Below are positions 19,846-28,349 of a stretch of 64,000 nucleotides of DNA, piece by piece. The notes under the pieces were generated by a model. The model was not told the origin of the DNA. It saw only the letters and a list, made by a program, of their open reading frames with translations, and did not search any database. The translations under genes were made by a program, and so were the position numbers. This DNA comes from Ochrobactrum sp. RH2CCR150 (GTDB lineage Bacteria; Pseudomonadota; Alphaproteobacteria; Rhizobiales; Rhizobiaceae), in the NCBI GenBank assembly GCA_014138095.1, contig JACGXE010000005.1, positions 310,001 to 374,000 of the forward strand. The letters are read 5' to 3'. Each line of letters begins with the position of its first letter. Position 1 is the first letter of the stretch.

Positions 19846-20958
19846 ATGCGGATAGCTAACATACTTCAGCTCGGCATCAAGGAACTGCGCGGTCTCGCCC
19901 GCGATCCGATGCTTCTGCTCCTGATCGTCTATGCGTTCACGCTGGCGGTCTATACATCCGCGCGAGCGCAGCCTGAAAACCTCAGCAATGCGGCCATCGC
20001 CATTGTCGATGAGGACCAGTCGCCGGTCTCCAGCCGTATCACTGCCGCTTTCTACCCGCCTTATTTCGTGCCGCCCAAGCTCATTTCGTCCTACGAGATG
20101 GACAGTCGCATGGATGAGGGGCTTGATACGTTTGCGCTGAACATTCCGCCGAATTTCCAGCGCGATCTGTTGGCTGGACGGTCGCCGACGATTCAGCTCA
20201 ATGTGGATGCAACGCGCATGAGTCAGGCCTTTACGGGCGGCGGTTATGTCCAGTCTATCGTTTCCGGTGAGGTGAACGAGTTTCTAAACCGTTATCGTGG
20301 CACGGCGGATACGAAGGTCGATCTCAATTTGCGATCTCGCTTCAATCAGGATCTGAACAAGAGTTGGTTTGGCGCGATCAACAATGTCATTTCGTCGGTC
20401 ACCATGCTGTCGATCATCCTGACCGGCGCGGCGCTCATCCGCGAGCGCGAACACGGAACCATCGAGCATCTGCTCGTCATGCCGGTGACGCCGGTTGAAA
20501 TCATGGTCAGCAAGGTCTGGTCCATGGGGCTGGTCGTGCTGGTGGCTTCGGCTTTTGCGCTGGTCTTTGTGGTGCAAGGCCTGCTGGCCGTGCCGGTTTA
20601 CGGGTCTGTCCTCCTGTTCCTTGCCGGTGCCGCATTGCAGCTTTTCGCAACGACAAGCCTCGGCATTTTCCTGGCGACGGTTGCAGGCTCCATGCCACAG
20701 TTCGGCATGTTGTTGATGCTGGTTCTGATGCCGTTGCAGGTGCTTTCAGGCGGCATGACCCCGCGGGAAAGCATGCCGGATATCATCCAGAACATAATGC
20801 TGGTAGCGCCCAATACGCATTTCGTCATCTTGGCGCAGGCAATCCTGTTCCGGGGGGCGGGGATCGGCGTGGTCTGGCCGCAGTTTCTGGCCCTGATCGT
20901 GATCGGCTCGGTGCTGTTTTACTTCGCCCTGCAACGTTTCCGGGCGTTCTTGAGATAG
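19846..20958 (+). CDS. ABC-2 type permease (YhhJ-like)
   Basis: A 370-residue membrane protein: one N-terminal helix (about 20-40), a large extracytoplasmic loop (about 45-175), then about five helices (185-365). INNVISSVTMLSIILTGAAL and REREHGTIEHLLVMPVTP are typical of ABC-2 permeases such as YhhJ and YbhS. It starts one base after the stop of the RbbA-like gene. It probably pairs with that protein's own permease domain to complete the transporter. A terminator follows at 20981-21022. Confidence 0.9.
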   Translation: MRIANILQLGIKELRGLARDPMLLLLIVYAFTLAVYTSARAQPENLSNAAIAIVDEDQSPVSSRITAAFYPPYFVPPKLISSYEMDSRMDEGLDTFALNIPPNFQRDLLAGRSPTIQLNVDATRMSQAFTGGGYVQSIVSGEVNEFLNRYRGTADTKVDLNLRSRFNQDLNKSWFGAINNVISSVTMLSIILTGAALIREREHGTIEHLLVMPVTPVEIMVSKVWSMGLVVLVASAFALVFVVQGLLAVPVYGSVLLFLAGAALQLFATTSLGIFLATVAGSMPQFGMLLMLVLMPLQVLSGGMTPRESMPDIIQNIMLVAPNTHFVILAQAILFRGAGIGVVWPQFLALIVIGSVLFYFALQRFRAFLR

Positions 20959-20980
20959 TCAAAGACGTTTGAAAACAACG

Positions 20981-21026
20981 CCCTGAATCGCTTCGTTGAG
21001 AATGCGATTCAGGGTGAAGCCTTTTT
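20981..21026 (+). terminator. Terminator of the HlyD/RbbA operon
   Basis: An 11-bp stem CCCTGAATCGC (20981-20991) pairs with GCGATTCAGGG (21004-21014), followed by TGAAGCCTTTTTGG. Confidence 0.75.
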
Positions 21027-21064
21027 GGCGCATTGCTAATCCGCATCAGCCTTGCTAACGCTCA

Positions 21065-21275
21065 AAACAGGAAACGGTTTCGCTGTAAAAGGCGGATGAA
21101 AAGGGAACGCGGTGAGGCCATCTGGCCAATTCTGCGACTGCCCCCGCAACTGTAACCGGAGAGCAATCTTCCAAAATCGCCAAGGCGATTAAGCCACTGA
21201 ATGCACGTGCACTCGGGAAGGCGGAAGAACAGCGGCGACCCGGAAGTCAGGAGACCTGCCGTATCCGGTCACCTA
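21065..21275 (+). promoter_or_regulatory. Cobalamin riboswitch
   Basis: The leader carries the conserved cobalamin (AdoCbl) riboswitch blocks in order: AAAAGGGAACGCGGTGAGG, the B12 box-like GCGACTGCCCCCGCAACTGT, GCCACTG, GGGAAGGC and GACCCGGAAGTCAGGAGACC. It lies about 140 bases before the btuB start and is expected to lower expression of the uptake operon when cobalamin is plentiful. The expression platform (21276-21415) is GC-rich and can sequester the ribosome binding site CAGGAGA; which structure does so was not worked out. Confidence 0.95.
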
Positions 21276-21415
21276 GTTTCGACGCGGGGCGTGTCGGGGC
21301 GCGGCTTTCCGTAGCGGTGACATTGAACAAATGTTGCCGCCGGAACGAGAAACGGGTTTTCCCTCATTTCTTCGACCTGCGGTCAGGCGGTGTTGCCTTG
21401 CAGGAGAAGATACAG

Positions 21416-23290
21416 GTGCATATTTCAAGATTATCGATTTTACTTGCTGCGGCTTTTGCGGCTGTAAATCCGCTCGACGCTTCGGCCCAAACTGTCAGCG
21501 CCACGGATGATGCCAGCGCAGGCGTGGTTCTCGACACGATCGTCGTCACTCCGCTTCGCCGCGCGACTTCGCTGCAACGATCCACATCGTCGGTCACGGT
21601 CATCGATGCGGCTGAAATCGAGCGCTCGGCAGCCCCCGACCTGCAATCTTTGCTGAAAACCTATAGCGGTGTTTCGATCAGGACGAATGGCGGGCAGGGC
21701 TCCAAATCGGACATTTATCTGCGCGGCATGTCGTCCACGCAAACGGTCGTGCTGGTCAACGGCGTGCGTTCCGCCTCGGCAACCGACGGAACAACAGCGC
21801 TGGCCAATATTCCGCTGACCTCCATCGAGCGTATCGAGATCGCCAAGGGCGGTCATTCGGCCCAATATGGCGCTGATGCGATGGGTGGTGTCATCAACAT
21901 CATTACCAAGCAGGGTAGGGCCTGCGGCGAGCGCTCATGGTGCGGCAGCCTGACCACGGGCGTCACTCATCCCTGGGGCGGCTATGCATCCGGCTCGATA
22001 CAGGGACAAAGCGCTGCTGGTGTCGATTATGCCTTTGGCGCGGCGATAACCGGCACGCAAGGCTATGATTTCACCAGCCCTGATGCGTTTGGGCACGAGC
22101 CGGATCGGGACGGCTTTCTGCAAGGCTCGTTCAATTTCTCGCTTGGAAAAGACTTCGACTGGGGCAGGCTCTATGCGGACGGACTTTTGAGCCGGGGCCG
22201 CAATCAGTATGACGCCACTGCTCCCTACGCGAATGAGGCTTACAGCACTGCGTTCACGGGAAAAGTCGGTACGCGGATCGATCACACGGATGACTGGTCT
22301 TCGACAATTGAATTGAGCAGCGGCATCGACAGCAGCCGCAATTTCCGTAAGGGCATGCCCGGTTCGGACCGCTATGAAACCAAGCGCTACGGCCTCTTCG
22401 CTTCCACCGAAAAGAGTTTCGAGACGGGTAAGGCAAAGCACGTTGTCACCGGCGGTGTCGAAGCCTATCGCGAGACCATCGATTCCACCGTCGAATATGA
22501 TGAGACGGGACGCAATCTCGCGGCGGTGTTCGGCCAATATTCTCTGGAATATGAAGCACTGCGCGTGGATGGCGGCGTGCGTTACGACCACAACCAGCAG
22601 TTCGGCGATGTCACGACTTATAATATCGGCGCGAGCTATGAGATTATTCCCGATCTCGTCGTACGGTCCTCTTATGCGACCGGCTTTCGTGCGCCGACAT
22701 TCAACGAGCTTTATTATCCGGGCTTCGCCAATCCCGACCTAGAGCCGGAAAAGTCGCGCTCCTATGAAGTGGGGCTGAACTGGCAGATCTCGGCGGCGAC
22801 CAGCCTCGATCTTGCGCTCTATCGCAACGAATTGCGCGATGCGATCATGAGCACAGCGCCTTCCTATCTTCCCTATAATGTAGCGCGTGCGCAGATTACG
22901 GGCTTCGAGGCGACGCTGGGTCATCGCTTCAATGACCAGTGGGGTGTGAAGGGGGGGCTCGACTTCAAGCGCCCCATCGATGAAGAAAACGACACCGATC
23001 TTGCCTATCGCGAACGCTTCAAGGCGACCGCCGAGGTGAACTATACGCCGTTTGAGGGGCTCGACCTGACGGGCCGTGTCTTTTATGGCGGCTCGCGCTA
23101 TGCCGATGCGGCAAATACGCAGAAGCTCGGCAGCTATGTGACCGCCGATTTCATAGCGCTCTATGCCATCGACAAGCAGTCCAAGCTCAAGTTTTCGGTC
23201 GAAAACATCTTTGACAAGGACTACCAGACGACCTCCGGCTATATTGCGCCGGGCCGTACCTTCAATATCGGCCTGACGCGTAATTTCTGA
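21416..23290 (+). CDS. btuB: TonB-dependent vitamin B12 receptor
   Basis: A 624-residue outer-membrane receptor. The signal peptide ends near residue 24 (ASA before QTV), the TonB box is TIVVTP (41-46), the plug covers about 50-165 (YSGVSIRTNGGQGSKSDI, YGADAMGGVINIIT), and the beta-barrel ends in the required terminal Phe (LTRNF). The riboswitch and the btuF, btuC and btuD genes downstream identify cobalamin as ligand. Start: GTG at 21416 follows CAGGAGA (21401-21407) and opens the signal peptide; an upstream open stretch lies in the leader and is rejected. Confidence 0.93.
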   Translation: MHISRLSILLAAAFAAVNPLDASAQTVSATDDASAGVVLDTIVVTPLRRATSLQRSTSSVTVIDAAEIERSAAPDLQSLLKTYSGVSIRTNGGQGSKSDIYLRGMSSTQTVVLVNGVRSASATDGTTALANIPLTSIERIEIAKGGHSAQYGADAMGGVINIITKQGRACGERSWCGSLTTGVTHPWGGYASGSIQGQSAAGVDYAFGAAITGTQGYDFTSPDAFGHEPDRDGFLQGSFNFSLGKDFDWGRLYADGLLSRGRNQYDATAPYANEAYSTAFTGKVGTRIDHTDDWSSTIELSSGIDSSRNFRKGMPGSDRYETKRYGLFASTEKSFETGKAKHVVTGGVEAYRETIDSTVEYDETGRNLAAVFGQYSLEYEALRVDGGVRYDHNQQFGDVTTYNIGASYEIIPDLVVRSSYATGFRAPTFNELYYPGFANPDLEPEKSRSYEVGLNWQISAATSLDLALYRNELRDAIMSTAPSYLPYNVARAQITGFEATLGHRFNDQWGVKGGLDFKRPIDEENDTDLAYRERFKATAEVNYTPFEGLDLTGRVFYGGSRYADAANTQKLGSYVTADFIALYAIDKQSKLKFSVENIFDKDYQTTSGYIAPGRTFNIGLTRNF

Positions 23291-23303
23291 GGTTTTTCGG
23301 CAG

Positions 23304-24140
23304 ATGATGAGAGCGATGATCCTTGGCAGAAACTGGCTTCTGGCGCTCACCGCCACGGTTTCGGTCGCTCTTTCATCTGCCGAGGCTGCACCACCGCAGC
23401 GCGTGGTGTCGATCAATGTTTGCACCGATCAGTTGGCGATGCTTCTGGCCGCTCCGGGCCAATTGCAGTCGGTTTCTCATCTGTCGCGTGATCCGCAGCT
23501 TTCCGTGCTGGCCGCGCAGGCGGCGAAACTGCCGATCAATCATGCGCAGGCGGAAGAGATTTTCCTCATGAAACCGGATCTGGTGCTGGCGGGCACGTTT
23601 TCATCGCAGGTGACAGTCGATCTCCTGCGCAGGCTTGGCCTGCGCGTGGAACAGTTCGCGCCCGCCCGCTCTTTTGATGATATCGAAGCACATCTGCAGC
23701 GCATGGGCACATTGCTGGGGCGCGAAGAGCAGGCGGAAGCACAAGTCGCTTCCATGCGGGCAAGGCTTGCGGCGATAGAAAAGCCGCAACATCGCAAGAC
23801 TGTCGCGCTTTATTTCGCCAATAGTTACACATCCGGACGCGGCACGTTGATTGATGAGGCGGTCAAGCTTGCCGGGCTGGACAATATCGCCGACCGGGCT
23901 GGCATCAACGGTCCTGCGGCGCTGCCTCTGGAAATGCTGGTGATGGAAAAGCCGGATATGCTGATCCTCAGTGCGAACGAGCGAACACCGGCGCTCGCTT
24001 TCCAGAATTTCCAACACCCGGCCCTGCGCGCAATAGAACGCGAGGCAAAAGCAATGACGCTTCCCGATAATCTGACCGTTTGCGGCGGGCCATTCAGCGT
24101 TGAAGCGGTGGCAAAACTTGGCGAGGCCGCGCGTGACTGA
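23304..24140 (+). CDS. btuF: Periplasmic B12-binding protein
   Basis: A 278-residue class III substrate-binding protein. A signal peptide covers about 1-29 (ending SSAEAA). RVVSINVCTDQLAMLLAAPGQL and EEIFLMKPDLVLAG are typical of BtuF and related TroA-like proteins, and a helical linker joins the two lobes. It delivers cobalamin to BtuCD. It starts 13 bases after btuB, and its end overlaps the btuC start by 8 bases. Confidence 0.9.
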   Translation: MMRAMILGRNWLLALTATVSVALSSAEAAPPQRVVSINVCTDQLAMLLAAPGQLQSVSHLSRDPQLSVLAAQAAKLPINHAQAEEIFLMKPDLVLAGTFSSQVTVDLLRRLGLRVEQFAPARSFDDIEAHLQRMGTLLGREEQAEAQVASMRARLAAIEKPQHRKTVALYFANSYTSGRGTLIDEAVKLAGLDNIADRAGINGPAALPLEMLVMEKPDMLILSANERTPALAFQNFQHPALRAIEREAKAMTLPDNLTVCGGPFSVEAVAKLGEAARD

Positions 24141-25134
24141 AAACGTTCGTTTCGTGCTTTTGCTTGTCGGCCTTGCCTTGCTCGTTGCGGTTCTCTTCGC
24201 GTGGTCGCTGCTGATCGGGCCAGCCAATATCGGCGTGAGCGACAGTCTTCGGGCGCTGTTCAGCGGCGAGGGCGATGCCATCGTGCTGGTCATGCGCGAG
24301 ATCCGTCTGCCGCGCGCCTTGCTGGCACTGCTGATTGGTACGTCGCTGGGCCTGTCAGGGGCGGCACTTCAGGGCTATCTGCGAAACCCGCTGGCAGAGC
24401 CGGGATTGCTCGGCGTCAGCGCGTCGGCTTCGTTTGGCGCAGTCGTCGCCATTTATACGGGGTTGTCTTTGCTGTTTCCTTTGGCTTTGCCGTTGCTTGC
24501 GCTGGCCGGTGCATTCGCGTCAGTGTTTCTCGTCAAGGTTCTGGCCGGGCGCAATGCCGGAACGCTGGCTGTCATTCTGGCCGGTGTCGCAGTGACCAGC
24601 CTTGCCGGAGCGCTGACCGCTCTGGCGCTGAACTTGTCGCCTAATCCCTTCGCAGCCATGGAAATCGTGTTCTGGATGCTAGGCTCGCTGGCGGACCGGT
24701 CGATGACCCATGTGATGCTCGTGGTTCCGTTCATTCTCGTTGGCTGGATTATGCTGCTGTCGCTTGGGCGCTCGCTCGATAGCCTGACGCTCGGAGCGGA
24801 CGCCGCGGCAAGCATGGGCGTCAGTCTGGCGCGTGTGCAGCTTTTGGCCGTTCTCGGCACGGCACTTTGTGTCGGCGCTTCGACGGCGGTGGCAGGGTCT
24901 ATCGGGTTCGTTGGCCTTGTCGTGCCGCATCTGCTGCGACCGCTGGTTGGCGCGAGACCGTCGCGGCTGCTAGTCGCAAGTAGCTTGGGCGGTGCTGCTT
25001 TGCTGCTTGCTGCCGATGTGTTGGTGCGGGTCGCCATGCCGGGGCGGGAACTGAAGCTTGGTGTCGTGACGGCTTTGATCGGCGCACCATTCTTCCTGTG
25101 GCTGGTGTTCAAATATCGCAGGCAACTCGTATGA
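24133..25134 (+). CDS. btuC: B12 ABC transporter permease
   Basis: A 333-residue FecCD/BtuC-family permease with about ten helices. Family segments are REIRLPRALLALLIGTSLGLSGAALQGYLRNPLAEPGLLGVS near the N-terminus and GSIGFVGLVVPHLLRPLVG before the last helices. Start: GTG at 24133, inside the end of btuF; an ATG at 24100 would overlap btuF by 41 bases and adds nothing conserved. It overlaps btuD by ATGA, indicating tight coupling. Confidence 0.92.
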   Translation: MTENVRFVLLLVGLALLVAVLFAWSLLIGPANIGVSDSLRALFSGEGDAIVLVMREIRLPRALLALLIGTSLGLSGAALQGYLRNPLAEPGLLGVSASASFGAVVAIYTGLSLLFPLALPLLALAGAFASVFLVKVLAGRNAGTLAVILAGVAVTSLAGALTALALNLSPNPFAAMEIVFWMLGSLADRSMTHVMLVVPFILVGWIMLLSLGRSLDSLTLGADAAASMGVSLARVQLLAVLGTALCVGASTAVAGSIGFVGLVVPHLLRPLVGARPSRLLVASSLGGAALLLAADVLVRVAMPGRELKLGVVTALIGAPFFLWLVFKYRRQLV

Positions 25135-25901
25135 CGGCGCTCACGGTTCAAAATATCAGCGTGTCGCTGGGCGGGAAAACCGTTCTGGATCAGGTCGACT
25201 TCGATGCGGGGGCGGGCGAGTTCATCGGTCTCATCGGTCCGAATGGCGCGGGCAAAACCACACTTTTGAAAGCAATGCTCGGTCTTGTCCGGGCGGATGG
25301 CGCAGTTTTGCTGGATGGTCAGGCGATAGGTAATCTCAATGCGCGCGACAAAGCCCGCGCGGTTGCCTATCTGCCGCAGGAGCGCGATGTCGCCTGGCCT
25401 GTTTCCGCCCATATGCTGGTTTCATTGGGACGTTCTGCGCTGAAACCAAGCTTTGCTTCACTGGACGCTGGCGATGAGGCGCTGATCCGCTCGGCAATGC
25501 AACGCATGGATGTTGAAGCTTTCGGCGAGCGTCCAGCCAATGCGCTTTCCGGCGGTGAGCTGGCGCGAGTGCTGATAGCACGTGTTCTGGCGCAGGATAC
25601 GCCGCTCATTCTTGCCGATGAGCCTGTGGCCGGGCTCGACCCGTCGCATCAACTGGCCTTAATGGAAAATTTTGCAGCCCTTGCGCAAGAAGGTCAGACG
25701 GTGATTGCGTCTCTGCATGAGCTGAGCCTCGCGGCACAATATTGCACGCGGCTGATTATTCTCGATAACGGGCGTCTTGCGGCGGATGGCCCGCCGCAGG
25801 ATGTGCTGACGTCAGAGCGGCTACGACAGATTTATGGCATTGAAGCACATATCCTGCATCTCGACGGCCAGTTCATCGTGCAGCCGAAATCCCGCGCTTA
25901 A
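25131..25901 (+). CDS. btuD: B12 ABC transporter ATPase
   Basis: A 256-residue ATPase. Walker A GPNGAGKTT is near 37-45, Q-loop in YLPQERD, signature LSGGELARV near 140, Walker B LILADEPVAGLD, and switch His in SLHELSLA. It powers BtuC2 import of cobalamin. The ATG at 25131 overlaps the btuC stop. Its TAA (25899-25901) overlaps the stop of the convergent dehydrogenase gene. Confidence 0.93.
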   Translation: MTALTVQNISVSLGGKTVLDQVDFDAGAGEFIGLIGPNGAGKTTLLKAMLGLVRADGAVLLDGQAIGNLNARDKARAVAYLPQERDVAWPVSAHMLVSLGRSALKPSFASLDAGDEALIRSAMQRMDVEAFGERPANALSGGELARVLIARVLAQDTPLILADEPVAGLDPSHQLALMENFAALAQEGQTVIASLHELSLAAQYCTRLIILDNGRLAADGPPQDVLTSERLRQIYGIEAHILHLDGQFIVQPKSRA

Positions 25902-27013
25902 ACATTGCGCCACTGCCTTTCGCGCGCTGAGGCGTAGATCGTTTCCAGCGTCTTTTGCACCTCATAGCCTTCGCGGAAATCGGCATGGCCGGTTTTATGG
26001 CCCGCAATGGCCAGCAGGAAGTCACGCACTTCAATGGTCTTGAGATCGTTGAAGCCGATCTGGTGTCCCGCCGCTACGCAGAACGAACGATAGGGTTCGT
26101 GGTCAGGACCGGCAAAAATCTTGCGGAAGCCCTGCTGTCCCTTTTTGTCGGCATAGAGAAACAGGTCCAGCTCGTTGAAATGCTCCTGCGAGAAGAAGAT
26201 CGCGCCCATGGAGCCGGAGATTTCAAAGTCGTGCTGCATTTTGCGCCCGCTGGCGATCCAGCTCGCTTCCAGCGTCCCGGTTGCTCCATTGGCAAAGCTG
26301 ACCATGGCGTGGCAGACATCATCCACTTCAACTGGCTTGTTCTGTGAAGGATTGGCACTATCCGGGCGCTCGCGGATGGCGGTGACGGTTTTGCCCATGA
26401 CTTCGGCAATCGGCCCGACCAGATAGCGCGCAGCGGCGATGATGTGGCTGCCAATATCGGCAAGAGCGCCGCCACCGCCTGCCGGGTCCAGCCGCCAAGT
26501 CCAGGGAATGCGCGCATCGGCCATGAAATCTTCCGCGTGGATGCCGCGAAAGTTTCGGACCTCTCCAATTTCACCGCTGTCTATAATGTCTTTCGCCAGT
26601 CGGATCATCGGGTTCTTGAGATAATTGAATCCAACGGCTGTCTGGATGCCCTTTTTTTCTGCTGCCAGCGTCATTTCCAGACAGTCGGCTGCGCTGGGGG
26701 CGAGAGGCTTTTCGCAATAGACATGCTTGCCCGCATCGATCGCTGCCAGAGCCATTTCCTTGTGAAAGCGATTGGGTGTGGTGATATCGATGAGATTGAT
26801 TGCCGGATCGGCTATCAGGTCGCGCCAGTTTCCGGTCGCGCGGGTAAAGCCCAGCTGTTTTGCCGCTTTCTGCGCCGTTGTTTCATCAATGTCGGCCAGC
26901 GTGTGCAACTCGACCTGCACGGGCAGATCGAAGATGCGATTGACGTTGGCCAGCGCCAGCGCATGGGTCTTGCCCATAAAGCCGGACCCGATCAGACCTG
27001 TAACGACTGCCAT
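25898..27013 (-). CDS. Gfo/Idh/MocA-family oxidoreductase
   Basis: A 371-residue NAD(P)-dependent sugar dehydrogenase. The N-terminal Rossmann fold starts TGLIGSGFMGKTHALALANV, then DITTPNRFHKEMALAA, and the EKP signature is CEKPLAPS. The substrate domain includes GFNYLKNPMIRLAKDII and WRLDPAGGGGALADIGSH. Start: ATG at 27013 after GGGAGGAAGG; in-frame Mets further upstream (to 27070) lie before that ribosome binding site. It is divergent from the sugar ABC operon, and both share the 27135-27150 operator, so it likely acts on the transported sugar or cyclitol. Confidence 0.9.
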   Translation of the reverse strand: MAVVTGLIGSGFMGKTHALALANVNRIFDLPVQVELHTLADIDETTAQKAAKQLGFTRATGNWRDLIADPAINLIDITTPNRFHKEMALAAIDAGKHVYCEKPLAPSAADCLEMTLAAEKKGIQTAVGFNYLKNPMIRLAKDIIDSGEIGEVRNFRGIHAEDFMADARIPWTWRLDPAGGGGALADIGSHIIAAARYLVGPIAEVMGKTVTAIRERPDSANPSQNKPVEVDDVCHAMVSFANGATGTLEASWIASGRKMQHDFEISGSMGAIFFSQEHFNELDLFLYADKKGQQGFRKIFAGPDHEPYRSFCVAAGHQIGFNDLKTIEVRDFLLAIAGHKTGHADFREGYEVQKTLETIYASARERQWRNV

Positions 27014-27114
27014 GCCTTCCTCCCAAGCGCTGACACCATACATGCTGGCAAAGCTGCGCCCGCAAAACACATAATCCAGCCGGAAAATATGCCGTTCGGG
27101 GAGAGCTTATGCGA

Positions 27115-27143
27115 TTGACATGAGCTAGCAGAAATGGAATTAT
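27115..27143 (+). promoter_or_regulatory. Probable sigma-70 promoter of the sugar ABC operon
   Basis: A perfect -35 TTGACA (27115-27120) stands 17 bases before AATTAT (27138-27143); a better -10, TATAAT at 27141-27146, lies at 20-base spacing. The -10 region is inside the palindrome at 27135-27150, so a bound repressor would block it. Confidence 0.6.
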
Positions 27144-27150
27144 AATTCCA
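27135..27150. promoter_or_regulatory. Palindromic operator, GGAA-N6-TTCC type
   Basis: The perfect 16-bp palindrome TGGAATTATAATTCCA sits between the divergent dehydrogenase and ABC operon. It fits the GGAA-N6-TTCC motif reported for the RpiR-type repressor IolR of Sinorhizobium. Which regulator binds here is unknown; none is encoded in the immediate neighbourhood. Confidence 0.65.
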
Positions 27151-27302
27151 CGAGAATTTTCTAATGATTGTTTCATTCTATTGAATAGCTGAAGTTGGTG
27201 TATGTTGCGGGTCATGGCTTGGAGGAAGTCACCGTAACGCTACCGGTAAGGCTGAAGATCGAGAAAACCGGCGGGGAGCGTCGGGCAATGGGAGGAGTGA
27301 AC

Positions 27303-28232
27303 ATGAAATCTCTTTTGAAATCGGCAGTCGCTGGCGTAGCCCTCATGGCTGCATCATTCGCTGCGCATGCGGCTGACATCAATATTGTTGTCGTCAGTCA
27401 TGGTCAGGCATCGGACCCGTTCTGGTCCGTTGTGAAGAATGGTGTGGCAGAAGCTGCCAAGGATACAGGCGCAAAGGTTGACTATCGTGCGCCGGAAACC
27501 TTCGACATGGTGCAGATGGCGCAGCTTATCGATGCGGCCATCAACCAGAAGCCGCAGGGCATTGTCGTATCGATCCCGGATGCTGATGCGCTCGGACCGT
27601 CGATCCAGCGTGCTGTCGCGGCGGGTATTCCGGTCATTTCTATGAACTCCGGCTCCGACGCTTCCAAGAAGCTCGGCGCGCTGCTGCATGTCGGTCAGGA
27701 TGAGGCGGATGCCGGTAAAGCTGCCGGTGAAGCCTTGAAAAAGGCTGGCGGCAAGAAGGGCATCTGCGTCAATCAGGAAGTGGGCAATGTCTCGCTTGAT
27801 CAGCGTTGCGCCGGTTTCAAGGAAGGCTTCGGTGACGTGACCGTTCTGCCGACCTCGACCGATCCGGCTGAAAACGAAGCCAAGGTGCGTGCAGCGCTCG
27901 CTTCGGATACGACGATTGATACGATCCTGACGCTCAATGCCACGCTTGCCGGTGAACCGGCGGTGAAGGCGGCTGCTGAAAGCGGTCGCAGCGGCATCCA
28001 TGTCGCAACCTTCGATATGTCTCCGGGTTTCCTTGAGGCAGTCGAGAACGGCAAGGCAGTCTTCGCCATCGACCAGCAGCAGTTCCTGCAGGGCTATCTG
28101 CCGGTCTCGTTCCTTGCCCTCAATGCCAAATACGGCCTGATGCCCGGCGGCAATGTGCCTTCCGGTCCGAACCTGATTACCAAGGACAAGGCCAAGCAGG
28201 TTGTGGAGTTGTCCGCCAAGGGCATCAGGTAA
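27303..28232 (+). CDS. Sugar ABC transporter substrate-binding protein (CUT2)
   Basis: A 309-residue periplasmic binding protein of the type I (ribose/galactose-binding) fold. Its signal peptide ends near residue 22 (AAHA before ADIN). INIVVVSHGQASDPFWSVV, GIVVSIPDADAL, GIPVISMNSGSD and the C-terminal lobe FAIDQQQFLQGYLPVSFL are typical. The start at 27303 follows GGAGGAG (27291-27297) by 5 bases. It leads an operon with permease, ATPase and SDR genes. The ligand is not identifiable; a monosaccharide or cyclitol is likely. Confidence 0.9.
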   Translation: MKSLLKSAVAGVALMAASFAAHAADINIVVVSHGQASDPFWSVVKNGVAEAAKDTGAKVDYRAPETFDMVQMAQLIDAAINQKPQGIVVSIPDADALGPSIQRAVAAGIPVISMNSGSDASKKLGALLHVGQDEADAGKAAGEALKKAGGKKGICVNQEVGNVSLDQRCAGFKEGFGDVTVLPTSTDPAENEAKVRAALASDTTIDTILTLNATLAGEPAVKAAAESGRSGIHVATFDMSPGFLEAVENGKAVFAIDQQQFLQGYLPVSFLALNAKYGLMPGGNVPSGPNLITKDKAKQVVELSAKGIR

Positions 28233-28349
28233 AACTACTTTCAGAACTGACATTTGACCCGCCCATTGCGATGGGCGGGAACGGGTGGTCGCACCCGAAG
28301 CTCGACGGCTGCGCATGGAGCATCTGCGAGACGATTTCAGGAGAAAATC

